Program-made: the position numbers and the translations under genes
Notes under the pieces: model-generated
Told to the model about the DNA's origin: nothing
Databases searched by the model: none
What the model saw: the letters and a program-made list of their open reading frames with translations, nothing else
Shown here: positions 22,936 through 31,349 of the stretch, piece after piece
How the letters are laid out: each line of letters begins with the position of its first letter
Numbering within the stretch: the first letter of the stretch is position 1
Assembly (NCBI GenBank): GCA_040791665.1
Contig: JBFNNX010000009.1
Coordinates: 124,001 to 188,000 of the forward strand
Source: Thiodiazotropha sp040791665
GTDB taxonomy: Bacteria; Pseudomonadota; Gammaproteobacteria; Chromatiales; Chromatiaceae
Direction: 5' to 3'
DNA length: 64,000 nucleotides

Positions 22936-24717
22936 TTATTTCACCAATGCCAACCCCGGCCGCTGCGTTGGGGATTCCAAGCGCTCGGCCAGGGTTGGCA
23001 GCTCTTCTTCGGGTACGCCGTCAGGGTGAGATTCACGTATCCATGCGTTCTCTTCCGCTGACAGTGAGCGACCCAGCTTGCCAACCAACGCCCGACAGGC
23101 GTCGATATGTGAAAGGGGTTTGATATCCACCCGGGTGCGATCAGGTACATGCAATTCGGTACCGGGTCGTTGTATGTAATCCGGGATATAGAGATCGCCC
23201 AGGTGGGTGTGTGCATCGAGGCCACCGAAGGGTGTCTCGTTCTTGGCTTTGGCCTTTTCGATCTCTTCTTGATTTTTATCGGGGAAGGCCGCCTGTTCGG
23301 CTTTTTTCCCGGCCTTGTCGATGCGTGTGTCTGGCTGTTGATCCCAGTCCTGACCCCACACCGGTGCGTCAACACGCATACCGACTTCATCGAACGATGC
23401 AGGCTCGATGACGTGTTCGGTGATATCGCCTTTATAGTCTTCTACGCTGACGATCACTTGATAATCGGTTCCCATCACCAGGGGGGAGACCATGACGGTC
23501 TGACGTGGCGCAACGCCCTCGAGGCCTCGCAGGTCATACATCAGGGATCGTTTGGCGACCGGGTGTGCAAAGGAGATCATCATGTCACCGCGCACTTTGC
23601 GTGGCTTGGGCTCTGCGCTTAACAGGTACCGACAGACATCGATATCGGGGAGTATTCGCAGCTGCTCTTTACGGATACGCTGCCAGATGGCAAACCGCGC
23701 CAATGGCTGGCGCATGGTGGGCCGCTTCAACCTTGCATCATACTCTGGCAGCTGATCGGCGTTGTAGGCGATTTGCCAGGCCTCTGCAGCGGCATTCAGT
23801 TCATCAATCGATCGCACCGGCTCATAAAGTAACCGGGATTCGAACAGTTTCTCGACCAGGTTGTTGGCCTCTTCCACACCACCCTTTGCTCGAGGATTCC
23901 CTGCCTTGTGTTCGTAGGTTTCCACCTGCAGGGATTTCATCGCTCGCTTGACGGCGCTGGCTGTGTTGGCGCTACCCTTATCCCAAACCAATAGCTGGGG
24001 GACGCCATGGAAAGGATTGCGATCGCGCTTTTGCCAGCACCAGAGCAGGAAGTCATAAAGGTTTTCTGGCGTCTCACCGGCTGACTGGTAGTAACGTACC
24101 GAAATCACATTGGAATAGTGGTCGATCAAGACATAGCGCCAGCATTTCAGATTGCCAATGCGGCTTACCCACTCCGGCTTATTCTTGTAGATCTCATCGT
24201 CATGCAGCACCCGCTGTTTTCCATCCGGTGAGTAGTAGAGCAGGCACAATGAAGGGTCGACCATATGCACATGATTGGGGTGCAGGCTGCGCATATTGAG
24301 ATGGGGTGTCGGTTGTTTTTGAGTGGCCAGGTCGAGACTTTGTTGGCGGAGCAGTGCGCGGATCCGGCTGTTGCCGACTGAGAAGGCATGACCATTGGCA
24401 GCGAGCAGCGATCGCGCGTTGGGCACTTCCATAGTGGCCTTGCCGTTTTTGCGCACACCCAGCTTGAGCGTAGCGGCCAGTGCTGTCAGTGTTTCCTGGT
24501 CCTGGCTGGTAGTCCCTGCATCGGCGCGCCGCTTGCGATTGGTCTTTCTGCCAATCTTTTGCAGCTCACGGTATACCTTTTGAGTGGACCACTGATACTG
24601 ATCAGCAAAGGCCTTGACCATCATGGTCTTTTCTCCTCTTTGTGCGGCATCCAAACGCAGGGCCAGCTCCCGTACAGCATCCTGCATGTCTAATGCAGGC
24701 GTGACTTCAACAACCAT
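22936..24717 (-). CDS. MuA-like DDE transposase
   Basis: A 593-residue transposase. Residues 1-60 carry an HTH-like DNA-binding segment (WSTQKVYRELQKIGRK). The catalytic RNase-H core has Asp154 in HMVDPS, Asp246 in LLVWDKGSAN and Glu282 in KGGVEEANN, a DD(35)E arrangement typical of retroviral-integrase-like transposases. A beta-barrel-like C-terminal region and a charged tail follow. It cleaves and joins the phage ends for integration and replicative transposition. An AAGGGGA site precedes the ATG. The gene is intact, so the prophage can probably still transpose. Confidence 0.93.
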   Translation of the reverse strand: MVVEVTPALDMQDAVRELALRLDAAQRGEKTMMVKAFADQYQWSTQKVYRELQKIGRKTNRKRRADAGTTSQDQETLTALAATLKLGVRKNGKATMEVPNARSLLAANGHAFSVGNSRIRALLRQQSLDLATQKQPTPHLNMRSLHPNHVHMVDPSLCLLYYSPDGKQRVLHDDEIYKNKPEWVSRIGNLKCWRYVLIDHYSNVISVRYYQSAGETPENLYDFLLWCWQKRDRNPFHGVPQLLVWDKGSANTASAVKRAMKSLQVETYEHKAGNPRAKGGVEEANNLVEKLFESRLLYEPVRSIDELNAAAEAWQIAYNADQLPEYDARLKRPTMRQPLARFAIWQRIRKEQLRILPDIDVCRYLLSAEPKPRKVRGDMMISFAHPVAKRSLMYDLRGLEGVAPRQTVMVSPLVMGTDYQVIVSVEDYKGDITEHVIEPASFDEVGMRVDAPVWGQDWDQQPDTRIDKAGKKAEQAAFPDKNQEEIEKAKAKNETPFGGLDAHTHLGDLYIPDYIQRPGTELHVPDRTRVDIKPLSHIDACRALVGKLGRSLSAEENAWIRESHPDGVPEEELPTLAERLESPTQRPGLALVK

Positions 24718-24744
24718 TCCCCTTCCCCTATCAACCTGCTTCAG

Positions 24745-25665
24745 TTACCCGTTGGCTTTCCGTGTTTCGTATGCCTGGGCATACCCTTCGAGCGGCATGA
24801 AGTTATTCAGAACCTCATTGAGGCGGACTTGTATTTGTTCCAGTGACTGGCCGAGGGTCACTGCCATGAATTCGGTGGCACGTTCTGTGTCTTCGGGATC
24901 CATGCCTTCATAGTCCCCGTTGAGGATCTGATCTTGGATTGCATCGAGCGCATCGAAGGCCATGAGAATCTTGCCCGCTGCGATCGTTGTCTCGACATTT
25001 GTGCTCTCAGCAAGCTCCGGCCACTTAGGTATGACAGGGCCGTTATTCAACTCCTTTGCCAACTTGTCGATCTTCTTGTTTTTTTGTTCCAGGAGGCGCT
25101 CGTGGGTCTCGTTTTCCTTCTCCCGTTTTTCACGCTCAGCACGTAGTGTGTCGCGCAGATCGCGATTACTCATGCGATCGATATCATCGAGCTTTAACCC
25201 GGCTAAGGTGCCTCCTTCCGCGAGTGCATCGAGGTCTTCACTACTTTCCACCATCAGCTCGAGCAGTTTGGTCTTGCCAAGGCTGGCCAATTTTGATTTT
25301 GTGCCAGTGAACTTAGCTGTGGCCTGCATCATGCGCTGTGCTTCCCGGGGGTGAATCCCAATCTCCTCTAATGCGGGTAAAAACTCACCACGGGGAAGAT
25401 GCTCTTTGAGTCGGATCAGTCGACTGCCGATCTCCAGGATCGACTGACTGATGACGCTGATGAAAAACTTGGTCTCTGTGACAATGCGGTCTCGATCGAA
25501 AGGCAGATCATTACCGAATTGGTTATCAATCTGTTTAAGTTGGAGCGCACGTTCAGCCTTTTGCTGGTTTGCTATGGCTTCTTCCTGTTGCAGATCCTGT
25601 GGTGTTTTTTTGGGGTAGTTCGGCCCTACGGGTTTTTTTTGTGCTGTCGTTGTCCTGCGCGGCAT
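24745..25665 (-). CDS. DUF3102-family phage protein
   Basis: A 306-residue protein with a central DUF3102-type block: ETKFFISVISQSILEIGSRL then IRLKEHLPRGEFLPALEEIG and PREAQRMMQATAKF. A coiled coil (about 165-200, RDTLRAEREKREKENETHER) and a helical C-terminal domain follow. DUF3102 proteins are common in the early region of Mu-like phages and plasmids; a ParB-like or replication-control role has been suggested by context only. N-terminal 30 residues are Lys/Pro-rich. Confidence 0.85.
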   Translation of the reverse strand: MPRRTTTAQKKPVGPNYPKKTPQDLQQEEAIANQQKAERALQLKQIDNQFGNDLPFDRDRIVTETKFFISVISQSILEIGSRLIRLKEHLPRGEFLPALEEIGIHPREAQRMMQATAKFTGTKSKLASLGKTKLLELMVESSEDLDALAEGGTLAGLKLDDIDRMSNRDLRDTLRAEREKREKENETHERLLEQKNKKIDKLAKELNNGPVIPKWPELAESTNVETTIAAGKILMAFDALDAIQDQILNGDYEGMDPEDTERATEFMAVTLGQSLEQIQVRLNEVLNNFMPLEGYAQAYETRKANG

Positions 25666-25677
25666 TTCTGGTTGCTC

Positions 25678-25977
25678 CTAAGTAATGTCTCTGGTGTAAC
25701 GTTGCTCCATCTCACTCACCCGGGCGTGAACACGATCCATGCCGAGTGAATGAGCGCGGAAGAATTGAATGGGTTTTGGGCCAAGTCGCCACCGGTCCTC
25801 GAGGCCGGGGATTCGTTCGACAATTCCACCTTCCTCCATCTCTTTCAGATCGGTGGTGATCGTGGCGGCGCTGACCCCAAGGCTCTTGGCGAGATCGCCA
25901 TTGCGGACACCTTCGAACTCATGCCCCACCAAAATGTCAGCGATGGCCCAGCTACGCATCATGCGGCTTAACTTCAT
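25678..25977 (-). CDS. Winged-helix DNA-binding protein, IclR-like
   Basis: A 99-residue protein whose first 75 residues form a winged helix: WAIADILVGHEFEGVRNGDL, AKSLGVSAATITTDLKEMEE (recognition helix), GGIVERIPGLEDRWRLG (wing). It resembles the N-terminal DNA-binding part of IclR regulators without the ligand domain. Position between the Ner region and the DUF3102 gene suggests control of the early operon. ATG overlaps the stop of the upstream gene. Confidence 0.78.
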   Translation of the reverse strand: MKLSRMMRSWAIADILVGHEFEGVRNGDLAKSLGVSAATITTDLKEMEEGGIVERIPGLEDRWRLGPKPIQFFRAHSLGMDRVHARVSEMEQRYTRDIT

Positions 25978-26462
25978 GTGGATTCTCCGAACAGTTCCAG
26001 CTCGGGCTGGCGCTCTTTTTCAATATTGATCTGGTGATAGGCCAGGTCTTCCATGGCCGACTTGATCGCGTTGATGGCCTTGTCAGCCAATTCATCGCTG
26101 TGCTCTTCGTGGTACTGGAGCAGATAGCCAACCGTGACATTGAGTTGCTGCTGCAGTTTAAAAATCGTATCCGAGTCGGCTTTGCGCCCCGTGGGGATGT
26201 TGATGATCAGCTTGTGCGTGGCGTAGGCGAAATGGTCTGTAATAAAGGTGCAGCCGCAGGCCTGCTGGAATGGCAGGATCCTGGAGGATGGGATATTCCC
26301 TGACTCCATCCACTTGTAGATTGGCCAGTGGCCATCCAGACCGGTCAGGTCGGCCACCTGCTCGACAGAGCGGTTTTTGACATCCCGGGCATACTTGATA
26401 CACGCCTCAACGGCTTCCCGCCGGCTCTTGGCCCGGTAGTGGTTCCAATGCCGCTTAGCCAT
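25974..26462 (-). CDS. Phage early protein with HTH-like N-terminus (162 aa)
   Basis: A 162-residue protein MAKRHWNHYRAKSRREAVEA. Residues 20-65 (YARDVKNRSVEQVADLTGLD, GHWPIYKWMESGNIPSSRIL) fit an XRE-like helix-turn-helix with the WxxxGxIP turn seen in some phage regulators. The rest is helical. Proteins like it are common as the first gene after ner in Mu-like phages. The start is set by the ATG just left of the palindromic region 26463-26590. Confidence 0.7.
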   Translation of the reverse strand: MAKRHWNHYRAKSRREAVEACIKYARDVKNRSVEQVADLTGLDGHWPIYKWMESGNIPSSRILPFQQACGCTFITDHFAYATHKLIINIPTGRKADSDTIFKLQQQLNVTVGYLLQYHEEHSDELADKAINAIKSAMEDLAYHQINIEKERQPELELFGEST

Positions 26463-26484
26463 TGGAATACCCCCTAAATGAGCG

Positions 26485-26531
26485 ATTCCAAACAAAAAGA
26501 CTGTTTGGATATTCCAAACACCCTTTGGAAT
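26485..26531. promoter_or_regulatory. Overlapping TTTGGAA palindromes, operator or transposition enhancer
   Basis: In the 128-base gap between ner and the next early gene there are four TTCCAAA/TTTGGAA words. GTTTGGA-TAT-TCCAAAC (26503-26519) is a perfect palindrome, and ATTCCAAA/TTTGGAAT (26511-26531) is another that shares its right half. The same word sits near both phage termini. In Mu an internal operator-enhancer is bound by both repressor and transposase; this is a candidate equivalent. Confidence 0.65.
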
Positions 26532-26590
26532 TGCTAGGCTTTGACTCAGGTGATGAGCCGGACCTGATAGGTAGTGAAGTAAACATGGTG

Positions 26591-26857
26591 TTATGCCGCA
26601 TTAAGTTCGCGGACGGCATCCAGGAGCTGCTTGCGCTTCTTGGGATCCGAGTGGCGGTAGTACTGAGGACGGTCGGGAAAGATGTCCTCAACCGGCTTGT
26701 TCAGGGCAATCGAGAACGCTTTGGCAATGCGCTTGGAATCGCTTTTTCTGTTTGCAACCAGTGAGACAGTTGACGCCCTCACGCCTAAGGCATTGGCAAT
26801 GTCTGTAAACGTGATGCCGTAACTTTTTAGTTCCTGGAGAATTTGAGAGCCATTCAT
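26591..26857 (-). CDS. ner: Ner-like DNA-binding protein
   Basis: An 88-residue helix-turn-helix protein: GSQILQELKSYGITFTDIAN, ALGVRASTVSLVANRKSDSK (recognition helix), AFSIALNKPVEDIFPDR, the last block being typical of the Ner/Nlp family. It is divergent from the repressor gene with about 100 bases between them, the place occupied by ner in Mu-like phages, where Ner dampens both early and repressor promoters. The C-terminus is basic (YRHSDPKKRKQLLDAV). Confidence 0.85.
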   Translation of the reverse strand: MNGSQILQELKSYGITFTDIANALGVRASTVSLVANRKSDSKRIAKAFSIALNKPVEDIFPDRPQYYRHSDPKKRKQLLDAVRELNAA

Positions 26858-26921
26858 GAATATTTCTCCGTTTCTAATGCGACTGCGACGACGTATTTAG
26901 GCAATAGTTAGGTAACAAATA

Positions 26922-26936
26922 TGTTAACTATTAACA
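26922..26936. promoter_or_regulatory. Operator palindrome between ner and repressor
   Basis: TGTTAA-CTA-TTAACA is a perfect hyphenated palindrome 24 bases upstream of the repressor start. A related TAGTTAGGTAACA lies just to its left and TGTTAACT recurs inside the repressor gene near 26995. It is the best candidate binding site for the repressor or Ner. The repressor ATG has no evident ribosome-binding site, so its mRNA may be leaderless. Confidence 0.6.
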
Positions 26937-26959
26937 GAAAATATAACAAATAAGCTACT

Positions 26960-27514
26960 ATGTCAACGAATTCCAAAGATATAAGTAGCGTATCTGTTAA
27001 CTCTAGGCTCAAGAGTGAGAGGGGGAGGATTGGTGGCGGCCAGCAGAAATGGGCTGATAAGTTAAGTGTGCATAAAGTTACTTATTTGAGATGGGAAAAA
27101 GACACGCCAATTCCGTCAGATAAACTATCCGAGCTAGCAATGCTTGGCTTTGATGTTCAATACATCCTTACTGGTACGCGCTGCGAACACAAAAAAGCCG
27201 ACAAGAACACTCGGACATTAAGCGACGAACAGAAACGGTTGCTGGATGCCTGGTATCACGTTCCAACCCGGGCACGTGCTCTTGTGATGTCGCTGATGGA
27301 AGAGTTAATTCCTCATACTGTTATTCCGGATGACGATTTTGAAATCCTTGATCCTGACCGGGTGCATGACATGACTCCGGAGGAGTTAGAGGCGCATCGC
27401 CAAAAAGAACTTCAACACCTTAAATCCATATCTCCGGCAACGAAAGCGAGGCGAAAACGGATCAAGGCGAATCAGCGTAAAAAATCAGCTCACAAAGAGA
27501 AAGAAAAGGTTTGA
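26960..27514 (+). CDS. Prophage repressor (c-type), XRE family
   Basis: A 184-residue protein. Residues 14-60 form an XRE-like DNA-binding domain (LKSERGRIGGGQQKWADKLS, VHKVTYLRWEKDTPIPSDKL) followed by SELAMLGFDVQYILTG, a linker typical of phage repressors of Mu-like phages. The C-terminal 60 residues are highly charged, Lys-rich, without a LexA-type peptidase motif, so RecA-induced self-cleavage is not expected. Its position divergent from ner and its orientation toward the late arm suggest it maintains lysogeny. Confidence 0.82.
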   Translation: MSTNSKDISSVSVNSRLKSERGRIGGGQQKWADKLSVHKVTYLRWEKDTPIPSDKLSELAMLGFDVQYILTGTRCEHKKADKNTRTLSDEQKRLLDAWYHVPTRARALVMSLMEELIPHTVIPDDDFEILDPDRVHDMTPEELEAHRQKELQHLKSISPATKARRKRIKANQRKKSAHKEKEKV

Positions 27515-27891
27515 GCATTTAATGTAAAGATACCGCGCTGCATCATTTTTAACCCAAAGACAATGCCAATCTCATGATCAAGTTCATTTTTAAATACTTT
27601 TAATTTGGGTATCGGATGTGAATAGATTGGGCGGCCCAGTCCGCCAATTATTATTTCCACATCGACTTGGTGAAAGATCAGCGGAATTCTTGATGATCCA
27701 TCATATAGAAGAGGACGTGTGTAACCCAAATCCATCAACCTTAGCTTCTGTACAAGAGCTGATGATATTTGGGACTCAAATGTGGATAGTGAAAAGGCTG
27801 CTATTGTGCGGATTGTTTTTTGTGGGCCTTTGACTCTAATTGGGAGTGTAATTCCCCTGGATAAATCAATCGGTCGTGTTATCGAAGGCAT
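27490..27891 (-). CDS. Retropepsin-like protein lacking the catalytic DTG
   Basis: A 133-residue minus-strand protein convergent with the repressor (24-base overlap). The pattern ISSALVQKLRLMDLGYTRPL, LLYDGSSRIPLIFHQVDVEI and a late VFGLKMMQRGIFTL resembles the single-domain aspartic protease (retropepsin-like) fold, where a DTG is followed by a helix, strands and a GMD-x-L-x-xG block. The catalytic DTG position reads SLSTFESQ, so it would be inactive. No ribosome-binding site is seen. Real gene status moderate; the opposite strand has no alternative. Confidence 0.45.
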   Translation of the reverse strand: MPSITRPIDLSRGITLPIRVKGPQKTIRTIAAFSLSTFESQISSALVQKLRLMDLGYTRPLLYDGSSRIPLIFHQVDVEIIIGGLGRPIYSHPIPKLKVFKNELDHEIGIVFGLKMMQRGIFTLNAQTFSFSL

Positions 27892-28005
27892 TAGTAATAA
27901 TCTGTGAACTGCTACGCAGTCATCATGCTTTTAAGGATTTGAATTTCAAATCAATAAATTACTGACGAAGGACTCACATGGTGAGACGTTTTAAGGGGAC
28001 TGGAT

Positions 28006-28986
28006 ATGGAAGAAGTGAGAATAAGATCGGAAGAAGAGGCGTGGAACGCACTAGCCTACTACATGCCAAAAAAGGATTTTGGTGATATCGACTTTCTGTT
28101 TGATGGCTGGCCGAAACTTGAGTTAACAATCAAGGGGAAAGACTTTAATGGCACAATTCCCACGCGAATTATGCCACCGATGCTTGAGCTGCAAAGAGAA
28201 ATTCACAAGACTTATTGTATACTTAGATATGGCAATGATAATTTACGACGCTTAACAAGCGAAGATCGCGAGCGACTTGAAATCGTTGTAAAAATCGGTG
28301 AAGGCTCAAGTATATTTACAGCAGAATTTTGGAAGGAGCTTAACGAAACAATCAGATTGTCGATGGTTGATATGGAATCGAAACATAAAATGATTATGGT
28401 GATTGCTTTGGCCTTATCGGTTGCTGCACCTGTCTCTTGGAAATTTTGGCTGTCAAACCAAGAAAAATTAAAAGAGCTAGAAACATCCGTAAGACTAGAG
28501 CAAATTGAGAACGAACGCATAAAAATGCTATCCGATGCCCGCGAGTCATATGCTGATGTAGCAAAAGTCAGCAAAGGGGTCGATGAATTTAGGAATCACA
28601 CATTACATCAACTACGTAGTGATGATCAGTTTTCGATATACACAGATAAAAAAGAAGAGTTATCGATAACTGGCGAGCATGCCTCCCAAATAACTCATAA
28701 GCCAAGAGAAAAATCGATAGAGATCAGGCTGGATGGTGACTTTTTAATAGAAGAAGTGAAATCTGGAGGAATCCGTGGTTTCAAAATTAAGGTTAAAAGA
28801 ATATCGGATGCCAAGATACTCTCAGTGACCATACCAGATGGAGCACTAGAAAAGTCCCAAATAGATACTCTCAAAAATAATGAATGGGCAAAAAAACCTG
28901 TAGTAATGCAAATCAATGCTAAGGAGTTGAGGGGCAGAATAACAAGTGCAGTGTTGGTTTCTGCTGACGAGATACCTAAGAAATAA
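28006..28986 (+). CDS. Membrane-anchored accessory protein of unknown function
   Basis: A 326-residue protein with one membrane segment (about 127-147, KMIMVIALALSVAAPVSWKF). The N-terminal domain has DIDFLFDGWPKLELTIKGKD, a FNGTIPTRIMPPMLELQREI block and IVVKIGEGSSIF; then a short coiled stretch, and a C-terminal beta-rich domain (SIEIRLDGDFLIEEVKSGGI). The gene is strikingly AT-rich compared with the phage structural genes, and sits in the slot between repressor and lysis genes where accessory (moron) genes collect. AGGGGA precedes the ATG. Defence or superinfection exclusion is a reasonable guess, not a finding. Confidence 0.7.
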   Translation: MEEVRIRSEEEAWNALAYYMPKKDFGDIDFLFDGWPKLELTIKGKDFNGTIPTRIMPPMLELQREIHKTYCILRYGNDNLRRLTSEDRERLEIVVKIGEGSSIFTAEFWKELNETIRLSMVDMESKHKMIMVIALALSVAAPVSWKFWLSNQEKLKELETSVRLEQIENERIKMLSDARESYADVAKVSKGVDEFRNHTLHQLRSDDQFSIYTDKKEELSITGEHASQITHKPREKSIEIRLDGDFLIEEVKSGGIRGFKIKVKRISDAKILSVTIPDGALEKSQIDTLKNNEWAKKPVVMQINAKELRGRITSAVLVSADEIPKK

Positions 28987-29048
28987 TTAAGTGCATCTGT
29001 AATTAATCCTACTTTTTAATCCTGTTTAATATTTTTCATTACTGACAT

Positions 29049-29063
29049 GGGGCATCTTGCCCC
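29049..29063 (+). promoter_or_regulatory. Hairpin over the endolysin start region
   Basis: GGGGCA-TCT-TGCCCC forms a six-pair GC-rich stem ending two bases before the endolysin ATG at 29066. The only Shine-Dalgarno-like purines (GGGG) are inside the stem. It may delay endolysin translation; it lacks a T-run and is not a terminator. Confidence 0.4.
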
Positions 29064-29065
29064 TC

Positions 29066-29578
29066 ATGTCATTCAAGTCCTTCAAAATCGCGCTTGCCCA
29101 CGTCCTCGCTATGGAGGGCGGTTATGTCAATGATTCAAATGATCGCGGTGGGGCAACAAATTTTGGGATATCACAGAAGGCATTTCCTGATCTTGATATT
29201 GAAAACCTGACACAGGATCAGGCAGAGGTCATATACCGCGAGAAATACTGGAATCCGGTTCGGTGTGGTGAGTTACCAGGCCCCTACGCCGTTACGCTGT
29301 TTGATGCTGCAGTTAACCATGGACAGATCCCTGCCGTTCGTCTGCTACAGCAAGCCTTGCGTGTAAAAGCTGACGGCATCAATGGGTCAATCACCCAGTC
29401 AGCCGCACGCCGCCAGGGCGGTGCGGGCCTCGTCAGGTTTCTTGCCATTCGTGCGCGCTTTTACACCGACATCACACTAGCTGACAGCAGCCAGGCCCGC
29501 TATCTGAATGGCTGGTTTCGTCGACTCTTTTCACTCCAACAAACCATTCATAGTCATGAAGGGGATCTCCGTGATTAA
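29066..29578 (+). CDS. Phage endolysin, glycoside hydrolase family 108-like
   Basis: A 170-residue lysozyme-type protein. The family signature ALAHVLAMEGGYVNDSNDRG, GATNFGISQKAFPD is at the N-terminus, with the Glu of EGGY as catalytic acid. The C-terminal half has the peptidoglycan-binding-like block of this family (LFDAAVNHGQIPAVRLLQQA, LRVKADGINGSIT). No signal peptide, so it needs a holin or other release route. ATG at 29066 chosen over a TTG three codons upstream. Confidence 0.9.
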   Translation: MSFKSFKIALAHVLAMEGGYVNDSNDRGGATNFGISQKAFPDLDIENLTQDQAEVIYREKYWNPVRCGELPGPYAVTLFDAAVNHGQIPAVRLLQQALRVKADGINGSITQSAARRQGGAGLVRFLAIRARFYTDITLADSSQARYLNGWFRRLFSLQQTIHSHEGDLRD

Positions 29579-30107
29579 AGCAGTATTTGTTTCATTCATC
29601 TTGGCTGCAATCCTGATTGCGTGTAGTAGCGCCCAGGTCAGGCAGTTTACTTTTGATGCTGTGGGTGTGGGCACAAGTCTAAAGGTGTTTGATCAAACCC
29701 TGGATTTGGCTGTGGAGGCGATATCACGCAATAGCGATCTATACACCGAAGATGAGTGGGCGCAGCTAGCCGATATTCGGTCACAGATGGAAACGCTGCG
29801 AACAACACTCAAAACAATGTTTGATCAACCCGGTGACGCTGTGTCGTTCACCCTGACAGCGGATCAGATGACGGTTTTGTACCTGCAGGCCAAGCACGCC
29901 TATCTCGATGCCAGGGAGTTGGTGGAACCCCGCTTTCATGAACTGCCACCGGCAGATCAGCAGCTGTTGCTCAACCTGAACAGTCATGCCATGAGGCTCG
30001 ACGCCAGGATGTCGCGACTTCCCGAAATGCCCGATGGGACTGATCAGACAGAGAATCTGATTGAACTGCTGACCGTAGTCACATTGGTTGCACAGGCGTT
30101 GCAGTGA
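29571..30107 (+). CDS. Small phage lipoprotein, lysis-cassette position
   Basis: A 178-residue protein with a lipoprotein signal VFVSFILAAILIACSS, the Cys being the expected lipidation site. The rest is helical (QTLDLAVEAISRNSDLYTED; TADQMTVLYLQAKHAYLDAR). GTG at 29571 has AAGGGGA upstream and overlaps the endolysin gene. Position after the endolysin suggests a spanin-like or other envelope role, but it is longer than typical Rz1 and not proline-rich. It could alternatively be a surface-exclusion lipoprotein. Confidence 0.65.
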   Translation: MIKAVFVSFILAAILIACSSAQVRQFTFDAVGVGTSLKVFDQTLDLAVEAISRNSDLYTEDEWAQLADIRSQMETLRTTLKTMFDQPGDAVSFTLTADQMTVLYLQAKHAYLDARELVEPRFHELPPADQQLLLNLNSHAMRLDARMSRLPEMPDGTDQTENLIELLTVVTLVAQALQ

Positions 30108-30526
30108 TGGGGGGTGGTATGGATTGGGGAGTTATTGCGGTCATTGGGGTTCCCTTTAGTGCATTTTTGTTCTCACTGTACAGGTGGTTTGTATTAAACG
30201 AGGACAGAAAAGAGGAGGCTCGGGAAAAACGTTGGGCTGAGCATCTTGAGCAAGAGGAGCGTCGCCACAATGAGCATGAGAAACGCTGGGAAGAACATCA
30301 ACAACTCTTTCTGAGATACGAAAAAAGGATTGCTAAAAACGAACGAGATATGACCACAACCCGCGATGAAATGCATCGTGATTATGTCCGTGAAAACCAG
30401 ATGAAGGAATTCAGAAAAGAACTCCGCGAAACCATCGAAAACATCTTCACCAAACTCAGCGGAATAAGCAGAGATTTGAATCGAGTGATCGGTGGATTAG
30501 ATTCCAAACACCAGAAGAGTGAGTAA
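30107..30526 (+). CDS. Membrane protein with long coiled coil, possible holin or i-spanin
   Basis: A 139-residue protein: N-terminal membrane helix (DWGVIAVIGVPFSAFLFSLY) followed by a strongly charged coiled coil (EDRKEEAREKRWAEHLEQEE onward) and a C-terminal helix with FTKLSGISRDLNRVIGGL. One membrane helix plus periplasmic coil is the shape of inner-membrane spanins; a holin or DUF2730-like role is also possible. Start uncertain among GTG 30104, ATG 30107 and ATG 30119. Stop overlaps the next ATG. Confidence 0.6.
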   Translation: MGGGMDWGVIAVIGVPFSAFLFSLYRWFVLNEDRKEEAREKRWAEHLEQEERRHNEHEKRWEEHQQLFLRYEKRIAKNERDMTTTRDEMHRDYVRENQMKEFRKELRETIENIFTKLSGISRDLNRVIGGLDSKHQKSE

Positions 30527-30837
30527 TGGATCAGGGTCACTACAGAAACCGTCTACGACGCCTGCGATTGCTGCAATTCCTCAGCCAGGCTTACCCAGAG
30601 CCGATGTCAGATCACTTCCTGCTGTCATTGGCAAAGCAGGATCCCGAACTCTCTCCCGACCTGAAAAAGGTTCGCCGGTCGCTGCAGTACTTAGATGACA
30701 GGCAGCTCATCTCGGTGGAAGTGAAAACCGACGATGTTTGGATGGCACGATGCCAGCCCGATGGCATTGATTACCTCGAAGGGGACGATCCCGGCATCGA
30801 TGGCCTGGCGCACCCTGATAACTTTATGGAGAAATGA
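30526..30837 (+). CDS. Winged-helix phage protein, VpaChn25_0724-like
   Basis: A 103-residue protein: RLLQFLSQAYPEPMSDHFLL, LKKVRRSLQYLDDRQLISVE, then the ending VWMARCQPDGIDYLEGDDPG. The helix-helix-strand order and a terminal GxDxLxGxxPGI block match a small winged-helix family common in the lysis/terminase border of Mu-like phages. DNA binding is likely; function unknown. Confidence 0.75.
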   Translation: MDQGHYRNRLRRLRLLQFLSQAYPEPMSDHFLLSLAKQDPELSPDLKKVRRSLQYLDDRQLISVEVKTDDVWMARCQPDGIDYLEGDDPGIDGLAHPDNFMEK

Positions 30838-30839
30838 CG

Positions 30840-31297
30840 TGAATACCTACCAAAGACTCTTTGCAATTACTGCGCTCATATTGATCGGTGTGTTTATTAC
30901 AGCACCGCTTTTTGCTGACCCCCTCGAACTGATCTGGACAAACCCTACAACGCGAACCGATGGCGCTGTCTTTGTTCCCGACACTGAACTGGCATCAATC
31001 GAGATTGGTTGTGGTACGGCCCTGGCCGGTCCTTTTGATGTATTTACTCATCAGGTCCTGAAGGTCGATGGCCTCCCGGCGCCAACAAACTTTTCCACTC
31101 AGGATGCCCCGTCAGATTTGGTGGCTTGTGTGGCATTCGTGGTCGATACGGGCGGTGTGATTTCAGACCAATCCAATGTTCATGTGTTGGATTACACGGC
31201 ACCGATAAGTGGCATTCAGGACCTCGGTCAGCGTTGCTATGGCTCCTGCCCTGGCGTTGTGAATTTCAATATCTATACAACGCCGCCTGCGCCGTGA
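30840..31297 (+). CDS. Secreted phage protein of unknown function (152 aa)
   Basis: A 152-residue protein with a signal peptide (LFAITALILIGVFITAPLFA) and a fibronectin-like beta-sandwich look (LELIWTNPTTRTDGAVFVPD; VACVAFVVDTGGVISDQSNV). Two late cysteines (RCYGSC) may form a disulfide. GTG at 30840 follows GGAGAA and lies beside the previous stop. A Sec-exported protein with this fold just ahead of the fibre-like gene may act at the cell surface. Confidence 0.6.
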
Positions 31298-31349
31298 ATA
31301 GTTGCGTACTGATCAGGTTAGGGAGCGATGGCCAGCAGCCTCCCTATGT

